Shown here: piece after piece, positions 1 to 5,662 of the stretch | How positions within the stretch are numbered: position 1 is the stretch's first letter | Layout of the letters: each line of letters starts with the position of its first letter | Assembly: GCA_036001225.1 (NCBI GenBank) | Contig: DASYUM010000273.1 | Coordinates: 1-8,772, forward strand | Origin: DASYUM01 sp036001225 | GTDB taxonomy: Bacteria > Methylomirabilota > Methylomirabilia > Rokubacteriales > DASRDR01 | Length of the DNA: 8,772 nt | Reading direction: 5' to 3' | The notes under the pieces: model-generated | The model's input: only the letters and a program-made list of their open reading frames with translations | The model's database searches: none | What the model was told of the DNA's origin: nothing | Position numbers and translations under genes: made by a program

Positions 1-148
1 GGGTTTTGCCGAACCGCCGGAGACGCCACCTCCCTCCGGTCTCGTTCAGGAGGAGCACGTCGGGTTCGAAATGACCGACGAGCCGCGCGAGGCGTTTGAG
101 CCCGTCTCGGAACCCCCGGACGTTGTAGACGATGACCCTGAGCCGCAT
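1..148 (-). CDS. Endonuclease/exonuclease/phosphatase (EEP) family protein, N-terminal part only
   Basis: This is a 49-codon 5' fragment that runs off the left edge. It starts at the ATG at 148-146, 9 nt after the stop of the carbamate kinase gene. The visible protein begins MRLRVIVYNVRGF and continues to EPDVLLLNET. This is the usual opening of EEP-fold metal-dependent phosphoesterases: a beta strand ending in an Asn (YNVRG), a helix, then a strand ending pD-v-hhhhE, whose Glu is the typical metal ligand. Members include DNases, exonuclease III-like enzymes, sphingomyelinases and phosphatases, and 49 residues cannot tell these apart. No strong Shine-Dalgarno is seen before the ATG. Its position as the last visible gene of the run suggests cotranscription, but its role there is unclear. 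Family call fairly secure, function unknown. Confidence 0.7.
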   Translation of the reverse strand, partial: MRLRVIVYNVRGFRDGLKRLARLVGHFEPDVLLLNETGGRWRLRRFGKT

Positions 149-157
149 CCCGCGTCG

Positions 158-1114
158 CTATCCGGAGACGATGGTTGTTCCCGACTTCTCGGCCAGGACC
201 GCGACCGCCGAATCGAGGTCCCCGATCGCGGCTCGTCCGCGGCCCTGCTCGACGAACCGGGCCGCGGCTTCGACCTTGGGGCCCATCGAGCCGGGCGGGA
301 ACTCGCCGGCGGTCAGGAGCATCCGCGCCTCGGCGAGCGTCAGTCGCTCGATCCCGATTTCCCGGGCCGTCCCATGGCTCACCACCACCCGCTCGACGGC
401 GGTGACCAGCAGCAGGCGCTCGGCCCCCAGTCCGGTGGCCAGCGTCTCGGTCGCGAGGTCCGGCTCGATCAGCGCTTCCACGCCCCGGTAGCCCGCCGGC
501 GTCTCGACCACCGCGACACCGCCCCCGCCGCACGCGATCGCCACCGCGCCGGCCAGCGAGAGCCGCCCCACCAGCTCGGCCTCGAGCACGCGCAGGGGAC
601 GCGGCGACGGCAGCAGCCGCCGGAAGCCGCGCCGGCCGTCCCGAGCCACTGCCCAGCCCTTCTCGCGCGCGAGCCGCTTCGCCTTGGCCGGCGGGTAGAC
701 GGGACCGACCGGCGCGGTCGGCCGGGCGAAGGCCGGGTCCTGGGGGTCCACGACGACGCGGGTCACCACGGTCGCCACCGGCACCTCGAGCCCGCGCGCC
801 CGGCAGAGGTTCCCGAACACCTGCTGGATCGCGTAGCCGAGCGAACCCTGGGTCTCGGCGCCGCACAGGTCGAGCGACAGCGGCGGCAGCGAGCGCCGGG
901 CCAGCTCCATGCGGAGCATCGCGTCCCCGACCTGGGAGCGGTTCCCGTGGGTGAGGACGAGCCGGAAGCCCGCCGCGACCAGCTCCACCAGCGGCGGCAG
1001 CGTCCGCCCCAGCGCGCGGAACCAGTCGTCCGGCTTGGCCACCCGGCGCGTCTCGCGCCACGCGTCCCCCCCGATGGCGACCACGAGCAGCCGGGCGTCC
1101 CGGGGTTCGGTCAC
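158..1114 (-). CDS. Carbamate kinase family protein (divergent), 318 aa
   Basis: An amino-acid-kinase-fold protein of normal carbamate kinase length (about 310 aa). These enzymes interconvert carbamoyl phosphate + ADP and carbamate + ATP in the cytosol. The landmarks occur in order: VVAIGGDAW (11-19), THGNRSQVG (55-63), GYAIQQ (93-98), VVVDPQDPAF (120-129), EKGWAVARDGRRGFRRLLPSP (ends 171), a CGGGG turn (195-199), GVEALIEPDLA (211-221) and FPPGSMGPKVEAA (272-284). The start is the GTG at 1114-1112, which overlaps the TGA of the DUF1116 gene (GTGA). It has no good ribosome binding site, so it probably depends on translational coupling. Several usually conserved positions differ: GGNA is GGDA, HGNGPQVG is HGNRSQVG, and the Asp-Lys of the VIDKD segment is Glu-Pro. 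Beside DUF1116 it matches the kinase of the E. coli allantoin/oxamate locus (ybcF, also called allK or arcC-like). It probably consumes carbamoyl phosphate to make ATP, though the substitutions leave activity open. Confidence 0.87.
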   Translation of the reverse strand: MTEPRDARLLVVAIGGDAWRETRRVAKPDDWFRALGRTLPPLVELVAAGFRLVLTHGNRSQVGDAMLRMELARRSLPPLSLDLCGAETQGSLGYAIQQVFGNLCRARGLEVPVATVVTRVVVDPQDPAFARPTAPVGPVYPPAKAKRLAREKGWAVARDGRRGFRRLLPSPRPLRVLEAELVGRLSLAGAVAIACGGGGVAVVETPAGYRGVEALIEPDLATETLATGLGAERLLLVTAVERVVVSHGTAREIGIERLTLAEARMLLTAGEFPPGSMGPKVEAAARFVEQGRGRAAIGDLDSAVAVLAEKSGTTIVSG

Positions 1115-2358
1115 GAGCGCGCCGCCGCCAGCGCCTCCACCGCCGCCGTGAAGCAGGCGAGCGGGGCTCGCACGATGCCGGCCCCGACCTGGCCGGTCCC
1201 GGGCTTCCGCCCCGCGATGCCGGTGTTGATCAGGGGCGTGATCCCGGTCGCCACGACCCGGCGCACGTCGATCCCCAGCGGCACGCCCCGGCCGTCCTGG
1301 GTGGCGATCCGCAAGTACGGATGCTCGCCGAGCGTGATCTCCCGCATCTCGTCGGTGATCCGGAGCGCCTGGCCGAGTCCGCCGGCCCCGATGAAGCGCG
1401 CGACCGCCGGCGAGGCGGCCATCGCCATCCCGCCGAGCCCGATCGTCTCCACGATCGCCGAGTCGCCGATGTCGGGGTTGGCGTCGGGCGGCCCGAAGCC
1501 GGGAAAGAACAGGCCCTCCGGCGTCGCGACGGGTGCCGTGAGCCAGCGCGATCCGCAGCCGGCGACCCGGATCCCGAACTCGGTGCCGTTCCGCGCCATG
1601 ACGCTGACCACGGTGGCGCCGGGCACTTCGGCGATAGCCTCGGTCGCCGCCTTGGCCGCCGCCATGGCCAGGTTGAGGAAGAACTGATCGTTGCCGACCA
1701 GGAAGTCGAGCAGCCGCTCCAGGGCCGGCCCCGTCGCCTCGCGGACCAGCGCGGGCGCCAGCGCCCGCACCAGGAGCGCCGAGGCGGCGACGTTCCGCTG
1801 GTGCAGCTCGTCGCCCATGGCGAGGGCCTGGGCCATCAACGGGCGGAGGTCGAGGCCGTCCACCCGGCGGAGAGCCCGCCCGAGCAGGGGCCCGGCCTCG
1901 TCCCGGAGCCAGGCCAGCCGGACGAGAACCGCGTCGTCGGTGGCGCCGAAGCGGAGGACCTTGCCGAGCCCCTCGTTGAGGGTGACGCAGGCGCGCGTGC
2001 CGAAGGCCCGGTTCTCGACCACGAGCACCGGCATCGAGCGAGTGATCAGGCCGGTCATCGGGCCCACCGCACCCCGGTGATGGCCGGGCTCGAAGCGGAC
2101 CCCGCCGCCAGCGGCCAGCGCCGTGGCCTCGCCGTCGCTGCCGGCCCAGCCCTCGTAGCGCAGCGCGCCGACGACGGCGCCCTGCAGCATGGGACACATG
2201 GCCTCCCAGGCGATGGGAGGCCCGGCGTGCAGCACGGTGTGGGGCTCGAGACCGAGCGCGCTCGCGGCCGGCACGCAGTCGACGAGCACGGGCTGGGCTT
2301 CGCCGAGTCGGCGGACGGCCTCCGCATTGGCCGCCTTCACCGACACGGCGACGGTCAC
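1111..2358 (-). CDS. DUF1116 family protein (YlbE/AllG-like, putative carbamoyltransferase component), 415 aa
   Basis: A full-length DUF1116 protein; E. coli YlbE is about the same size. Recognisable family segments are NAEAVRRL near 11-18, VLHAGPPIAWEAMC (42-55), the GALRYEGWA stretch (64-72), FEPGHHRGAVGPMTG (89-103), NGTEFGIRV (257-265), PDIGDSAIVETIGLGG (295-310) and a Gly-rich tail INTGIAG...GTGQVGAGI (377-394). No signal peptide or membrane segment is seen, so it is probably cytosolic. In E. coli, YlbE (AllG) works with FdrA (AllF) and YlbF (AllH, DUF2877) as oxamate carbamoyltransferase in anaerobic allantoin breakdown. That pathway is the basis for the suggested role; no catalytic residue can be assigned from this sequence. 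The start is the GTG at 2358-2356, which overlaps the GGT stop (GTGA), and the stop overlaps the carbamate kinase start in the same way. FdrA and DUF2877 genes are absent from the window, which is unusual for the E. coli-type set. Confidence 0.88.
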   Translation of the reverse strand: MTVAVSVKAANAEAVRRLGEAQPVLVDCVPAASALGLEPHTVLHAGPPIAWEAMCPMLQGAVVGALRYEGWAGSDGEATALAAGGGVRFEPGHHRGAVGPMTGLITRSMPVLVVENRAFGTRACVTLNEGLGKVLRFGATDDAVLVRLAWLRDEAGPLLGRALRRVDGLDLRPLMAQALAMGDELHQRNVAASALLVRALAPALVREATGPALERLLDFLVGNDQFFLNLAMAAAKAATEAIAEVPGATVVSVMARNGTEFGIRVAGCGSRWLTAPVATPEGLFFPGFGPPDANPDIGDSAIVETIGLGGMAMAASPAVARFIGAGGLGQALRITDEMREITLGEHPYLRIATQDGRGVPLGIDVRRVVATGITPLINTGIAGRKPGTGQVGAGIVRAPLACFTAAVEALAAARS

Positions 2359-3998
2359 AGCCCGAGGGCGGGGCCGTCGGCGCGGGGGTCGCCGGCGCCG
2401 ATCAGGAGCCCGCTGGCCCGGTCGCGCCAGACCGCCTGGGCGTGCCCCATCGTGTCACTCCATGCCTCGATCATGTTGACCGCGTGACCGCGCTCGCGCA
2501 GGTCGGCCGCCACCCGCGCCTCGAACCGCGCCTCCAGCGCGAGGGCGCGGGTCGGCCGCCCCCAGGTCCGCCCGTAGAGCCAGCGCGGCGCTTCCACGGC
2601 GGCCTGAACGTCGAGGCCGAAGTCGAGGACCCGGGTCGCCACCGCGGCGAGCGTCTGCGGCTGGCCCTCGCCGCCCATCGTGCCGGCGACCAGGGCCGGC
2701 TCGCCATCGCGCAGCCACATGAACGGCGTCAGCGTGTGGAAGGGACGCTTGCCGGAGGCGAGCGCGTTCGGGTGCGCGGGGTCGAGGCTGAAGAAGGCGC
2801 CGCGGTTCTGGAGAACGACGCCGGTCTCCCCGGCCACCATGCCCGAGCCCCACTCGTGGTAGAGGCTCTGGATCAGCGACACGCAGTTGCCGGCGCCGTC
2901 CGCGGTGACGCACGCGACGGTGTCTCCGAGCCCGGCCGGGACGGGCGCCGGCGCGGCGGTGTCGGGGCGGATCCGCTTGACGCGCTCGCGGAGATAGTCG
3001 GGGGCGAGCAGCCGATCCGTCGGCACCGGGCCCACGTCGGGATCGGCGAGCCAGCGGTCGCGGTCGCCGAAGGCGAGCTTCGTCGCCTCGACCACGAGAT
3101 GGACGTAGTCGGCCGAGTGGGCGGCATGGCTGCCCACGTCCACCGCGTCGAGCATGCCGAGGATGGCGAGCACCGCCATGCCCTGGCAGGGCGGCGGCAG
3201 GGACGCGGCCAGGCCGCCCCGATAGGCGACGGTCAGGGGCGTGACCCAGCGGGCTCGATAGGCGGCGAGATCGCCGGCCCGCAGGGGGCTGCCGGCGGTT
3301 TCGCAGGCGGTGGCGATCAGGGCGGCGACCTCCCCCTCGTAGAAGGCGCGGCCGCCCTGGCGGGCCAGGCGCTCGAGGGTTCGCGCCAGCTGCGGCTGGA
3401 CCAAGCGTGTGCCGGCGGCCGGGGCCGCGCCGCCGGCGAGGTAGATGGCCCCGAAGGAAGCGAAGGCGGGCTCCCCGGCGCGGTCGATCAGGTCCGTCGC
3501 CCCCGCGGTGACCCGCGCCTGACAGGGCGAGACGGCGATCCCCTCGGCCGCGTGGCGGATCGCGTCGGCCAGGAGGTCGGCCCAGCCGAGCGGCGAGCCC
3601 AGCTCGGCCCGACTCCATTGATGTGCCTGCCACAGCCCGTCCACCGCGCCCGGCACCGTGAGCGCCGCCAGGGGTCCCCGCACCGGGATCGCGTCGAGTC
3701 CCCGCTCGCGGTAGAGCGCCGGCGTCGCCAACCGCGCCGCCGGCCCGCCGGCGGCCAGGCCGCGGAGACGCCGGCCGCGGGCGTCCCAGCAGAGCCAGAA
3801 ACTGTCCCCGCCGAGGCCGGTCATGTGGGGGTAGACGACCGCGAGCGTCGCCCCGGCGGCGACCGCGGCATCGACCGCGGTGCCGCCCCGGAGGAGCGCA
3901 CCGAGTGCGGCGAGGGTGGCCAGGGGGTGCGGCGAGGCGACGACCCCGCGGCGGCCGAGCGCCGCCGGCCAGCGGGTGGCCGCGTGCGGCTCCGTCAT
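2355..3998 (-). CDS. Gamma-glutamyltransferase-family Ntn-hydrolase (possible HpxW-like oxamate amidohydrolase), 547 aa
   Basis: A GGT-superfamily proenzyme, which would self-cleave before a catalytic Thr to give large and small subunits. Family segments in order are GRRGVVASPHPLAT (16-29), RGGTAVDAAVAA (38-49), GLGGDSF (61-67), PGAVDGLW (117-124), LPPPCQG (268-274), GDRD (311-314), GLGDTV (357-362, putative nucleophile Thr360), GSGMVAGETGVVLQNRG (384-400), GKRPFHTLTP (417-426) and GTMGGEGQPQ (439-448). No signal peptide is seen, unlike many periplasmic GGTs, so it is probably cytosolic. The GTMGGEGQPQ and LQNRGAFFSLD forms resemble the YwrD/acylase-like branch, which also contains Klebsiella oxamate amidohydrolase HpxW. 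Substrate is not fixed by sequence. I chose the ATG at 3998 because the frame upstream to 4085 runs through a hairpin repeat and has no family similarity. A GAGG abuts the ATG, too close for a normal ribosome binding site. The ATG overlaps the TGA of a 63-codon upstream ORF, and the gene's own TGA overlaps the DUF1116 GTG. Confidence 0.88.
   Translation of the reverse strand: MTEPHAATRWPAALGRRGVVASPHPLATLAALGALLRGGTAVDAAVAAGATLAVVYPHMTGLGGDSFWLCWDARGRRLRGLAAGGPAARLATPALYRERGLDAIPVRGPLAALTVPGAVDGLWQAHQWSRAELGSPLGWADLLADAIRHAAEGIAVSPCQARVTAGATDLIDRAGEPAFASFGAIYLAGGAAPAAGTRLVQPQLARTLERLARQGGRAFYEGEVAALIATACETAGSPLRAGDLAAYRARWVTPLTVAYRGGLAASLPPPCQGMAVLAILGMLDAVDVGSHAAHSADYVHLVVEATKLAFGDRDRWLADPDVGPVPTDRLLAPDYLRERVKRIRPDTAAPAPVPAGLGDTVACVTADGAGNCVSLIQSLYHEWGSGMVAGETGVVLQNRGAFFSLDPAHPNALASGKRPFHTLTPFMWLRDGEPALVAGTMGGEGQPQTLAAVATRVLDFGLDVQAAVEAPRWLYGRTWGRPTRALALEARFEARVAADLRERGHAVNMIEAWSDTMGHAQAVWRDRASGLLIGAGDPRADGPALGL
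3943..3977. repeat. 35-bp direct repeat, copy 1 (inside the GGT coding region)
   Basis: An exact 35-base match to 4131-4165, 188 bp away. This copy encodes GGT residues 8-19 on the minus strand. The unit contains a hairpin: a 7-bp stem at 3949-3955 with 3961-3967 around a 5-nt loop. The codon phase is the same in both copies, so recombination between them would keep the reading frame. Confidence 0.95.
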
Positions 3999-4057
3999 CC
4001 TCGGCTCGCGCCGTGACGACGCGACGGCTCGACGGATCGCGCGACCAGGGCCGAAGC

Positions 4058-4127
4058 GTTCCGCGAGCGGGCTTTGCCCGCGCAAGTCCGGGGGGTAGCT
4101 CGAAGGGGGGCCGGGCCCCCCTTCGAC
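4058..4127. repeat. Two-hairpin intergenic repeat element, copy A
   Basis: This stretch begins gttccgc and contains two perfect stem-loops. The first is a 6-bp stem gcgggc/gcccgc at 4067-4081 with a 3-nt loop. The second is an 11-bp stem at 4101-4111 with 4115-4125 and a 3-nt loop, G-rich on one arm. A cggggg-containing linker joins them. The same plan, with the same gttccgc lead and gcccgcgcaa core, recurs at 8698-8772. It sits between NtrX and GGT and could halt transcription leaving NtrX, but no T-run follows either stem on the minus strand. More likely it is a dispersed palindromic repeat of this genome. Confidence 0.75.
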
Positions 4128-4130
4128 GGG

Positions 4131-4165
4131 ACCCCGCGGCGGCCGAGCGCCGCCGGCCAGCGGGT
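4131..4165. repeat. 35-bp direct repeat, copy 2 (upstream of the GGT gene)
   Basis: Base-for-base identical to 3943-3977. It ends directly against the outer side of the two-hairpin element. On the minus strand it follows a GTG start at the same distance (21 nt) as copy 1 follows the GGT ATG, although those 21 nt match at only about half of the positions. Confidence 0.95.
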
Positions 4166-4234
4166 CCTCGGCGCCGCGTCGGTCACTGGCCTACCCTGTG
4201 GCGAGGGTGAGGCTGGGATCGAGCGACTGCCCGG

Positions 4235-5650
4235 TCACCCTGCCTTCTCCCCCGACGGGGGAGAGGGAGAGCCGTCTCTGTCCTCCTCGCTCTTGCGGGG
4301 CGGCGTGATGCCGTAGGCCTTCACCTTCCGCCACAGGTTGACGCGGCCGATGCCGAGCGCTTTGGCGGTGCGGGTGATGTTCCACTCGTTGGCGCGCAGC
4401 TCGGCCAGGATGAAGGCCCGCTCGAACGCCTCGCGCGCCTCCCGCAGGCTCTGGGGTCCCCCGTCCCCGACCGCCACCGCCTCCCGGGGCCGGAGCGGCG
4501 GCGGAAGGTCCTCGGGCGTGATGATGTCCCGCGGCGTCATGATGACCAGCCGCTCCACCATGTTCCGCAGCTCGCGCACGTTCCCCGGCCAGTCGTACGC
4601 CATGACGTAGACCATGGCGTCGCCGGAGAGGGCCTTCGGACGCTTCCCGTACTCGGCCGAGAACGTCTTGAAGAAGTGCTCGACCAGCAGCGGGATGTCT
4701 TCCTTGCGCCGGCGGAGCGGCGGCACTTCGATCGGGATGACGTTCAGGCGGTAGAAGAGGTCGTCCCGGAACTGGCCCTGGGTGATGAGGTCGGCCAGCG
4801 GGCGATTGGAGGCGGCGATGACCCGGACGTCCACCCGGATCGGCTCCCGGCCCCCGATCCGCTCCACGGTCTGCTCCTCGAGCGCACGGAGCACCTTGGC
4901 CTGGGTGCGCAGCGACATGTCGCCGATCTCGTCGAGAAAGAGCGTCCCCCGGTCAGCCAGCTCGAACTTCCCGCGGCGCCGGGCGATGGCCCCGGTAAAG
5001 GCGCCCTTCTCGTGACCGAACAACTCGGATTCGATCAGCTCGTCGGGGATGGCGGCACAGTTGACCTCGACGAACGGCCGCTCGTGGCGCCCGGACAGCG
5101 CGTGGACGGCCCGGGCGACCAGCTCCTTGCCCGACCCGTTCTCGCCGAAGATGAGGACGCGGCCGTTGGAGGGGGCGGCGGTCGCGATCTGGCGCCGCAG
5201 CTCCATGATGGCGGGGCTGGTGCCGATGATCTCGTGGGCCCGCTCGATGCGCTCCCGGAGGAGGCGGTTCTCGTACTCGAGGCGGGCGTACTCGAGCGCC
5301 CGGTCGATGACCAGCAGCGTCTTCTCGAGCGAGAGGGGCTTCTCGATGAAGTCGTAGGCCCCGAGCTTGGTCGCCTTGACCGCGGTTTCGATGGTGCCAT
5401 GGCCCGACATCATGATCACCGGCAGCTCGGGCCACTGGCGCTTGATCTCGGCCAGGGTGTCGATGCCGTCTGCCCCGGGGAGCCAGATGTCGAGGATGAC
5501 GAGGTCGGGCACCTCTTCGCCGATCCGGGCCAGGGCCTCGGGGCCGCTGGCCACCGCGAGCGGGCGGTAGCCCTCGTCGTTGAGGATGGCGGCCAGCGTG
5601 GAGCGGATCCCCTTCTCGTCGTCCACGATGAGGACTCGCTCCCCAGCCAT
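4235..5650 (-). CDS. ntrX: NtrX-like sigma-54-dependent response regulator, 471 aa
   Basis: A cytosolic transcription activator that takes phosphate from its partner kinase and drives sigma-54 RNA polymerase. The receiver domain spans about 4-118, with acidic D10/D11, phospho-acceptor D54 in VILDIWLPGADG, S82 and K104 (FIEKPL). The AAA+ domain spans about 143-375, with Walker A GENGSGKE (169-176), the sigma-54 contact loop GAFTGA (216-221), Walker B GTLFLDEIGD (235-244) and WPGNVRELRN (354-363). A Fis-type helix-turn-helix lies at about 405-447, ending LGIGRVNLWRKVKAYGI. The Asn in Walker A, the receiver domain and the kinase partner fit NtrX better than NtrC. The ATG at 5650 follows the kinase stop by 12 nt; the ribosome binding site is weak. 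The final residues (DGSPSPPSGEKAG) lie beyond the domain and are encoded by a palindromic repeat. Targets are not shown; I found no -24/-12 site here. Confidence 0.93.
   Translation of the reverse strand: MAGERVLIVDDEKGIRSTLAAILNDEGYRPLAVASGPEALARIGEEVPDLVILDIWLPGADGIDTLAEIKRQWPELPVIMMSGHGTIETAVKATKLGAYDFIEKPLSLEKTLLVIDRALEYARLEYENRLLRERIERAHEIIGTSPAIMELRRQIATAAPSNGRVLIFGENGSGKELVARAVHALSGRHERPFVEVNCAAIPDELIESELFGHEKGAFTGAIARRRGKFELADRGTLFLDEIGDMSLRTQAKVLRALEEQTVERIGGREPIRVDVRVIAASNRPLADLITQGQFRDDLFYRLNVIPIEVPPLRRRKEDIPLLVEHFFKTFSAEYGKRPKALSGDAMVYVMAYDWPGNVRELRNMVERLVIMTPRDIITPEDLPPPLRPREAVAVGDGGPQSLREAREAFERAFILAELRANEWNITRTAKALGIGRVNLWRKVKAYGITPPRKSEEDRDGSPSPPSGEKAG
4238..4273. repeat. Short palindromic repeat forming the 3' end of ntrX
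   Basis: A compact inverted repeat, ctccccc/gggggag at 4247-4263 with a 3-nt loop, flanked by purine/pyrimidine-biased sequence. It resembles the ctc-cccc-gggg-gag palindromes scattered between genes in many GC-rich genomes; that comparison is from memory and not from a search. Here it lies inside the reading frame and supplies the NtrX C-terminal tail. A second, weaker inverted repeat, gggtga (4205-4210) with tcaccc (4235-4240), spans the stop codon. Together they could act as a transcript end, but no T-run follows on the minus strand. Confidence 0.55.
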
Positions 5651-5662
5651 GGTGGGAGCCCG

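Larger units (their letters stand above)
3995..4186 (-). pseudogene. Duplicated 5' end of the GGT gene; possible 63-codon leader ORF
   Basis: A GTG at 4186-4184 opens a 63-codon frame whose first residues, MTDAAPRTRWPAALGRRGV, closely match the GGT start just downstream, MTEPHAATRWPAALGRRGV. Codons 8-19 are encoded by an exact 35-bp repeat, and both copies have the same codon numbering. After residue 19 similarity stops and the frame runs through the two-hairpin element as a low-complexity Arg/Ser/Ala tail. Its TGA (3997-3995) overlaps the GGT ATG as ATGA, the same kind of coupling that joins the later genes. Two readings fit: a dead remnant left by a duplication or insertion, or a translated leader that delivers ribosomes to the GGT start. 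The sequence cannot decide between them. The duplication itself is certain; any function is inference. Confidence 0.5.

Noticed and set aside
71..1687. A 538-codon plus-strand open frame, and another at 1321-2487
   Set aside because: Both lie opposite the carbamate kinase and DUF1116 genes, which carry strong family motifs; the plus-strand translations are low complexity.
158..2197. A 679-codon minus-strand frame that includes the carbamate kinase
   Set aside because: Only the part from the GTG at 1114 resembles a protein family. The upstream part is the wrong frame of the DUF1116 gene, so I do not read it as a fusion.
3999..4085. A 29-residue N-terminal extension of the GGT protein from an ATG at 4085
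   Set aside because: The extension is encoded partly by the hairpin element, shows no family similarity, and the MTEPHAATRW start mirrors the duplicated start upstream.
4101..4125. Rho-independent terminator after ntrX
   Set aside because: The 11-bp stem is strong, but no T-run follows on the minus strand, and the same layout recurs upstream of another operon, so a dispersed repeat is the better label.
3999..4234. A sigma-54 (-24/-12) promoter for the metabolic operon, expected if NtrX controls it
   Set aside because: No TGGC-N-TTGC-like spacing was found on the minus strand in this interval.
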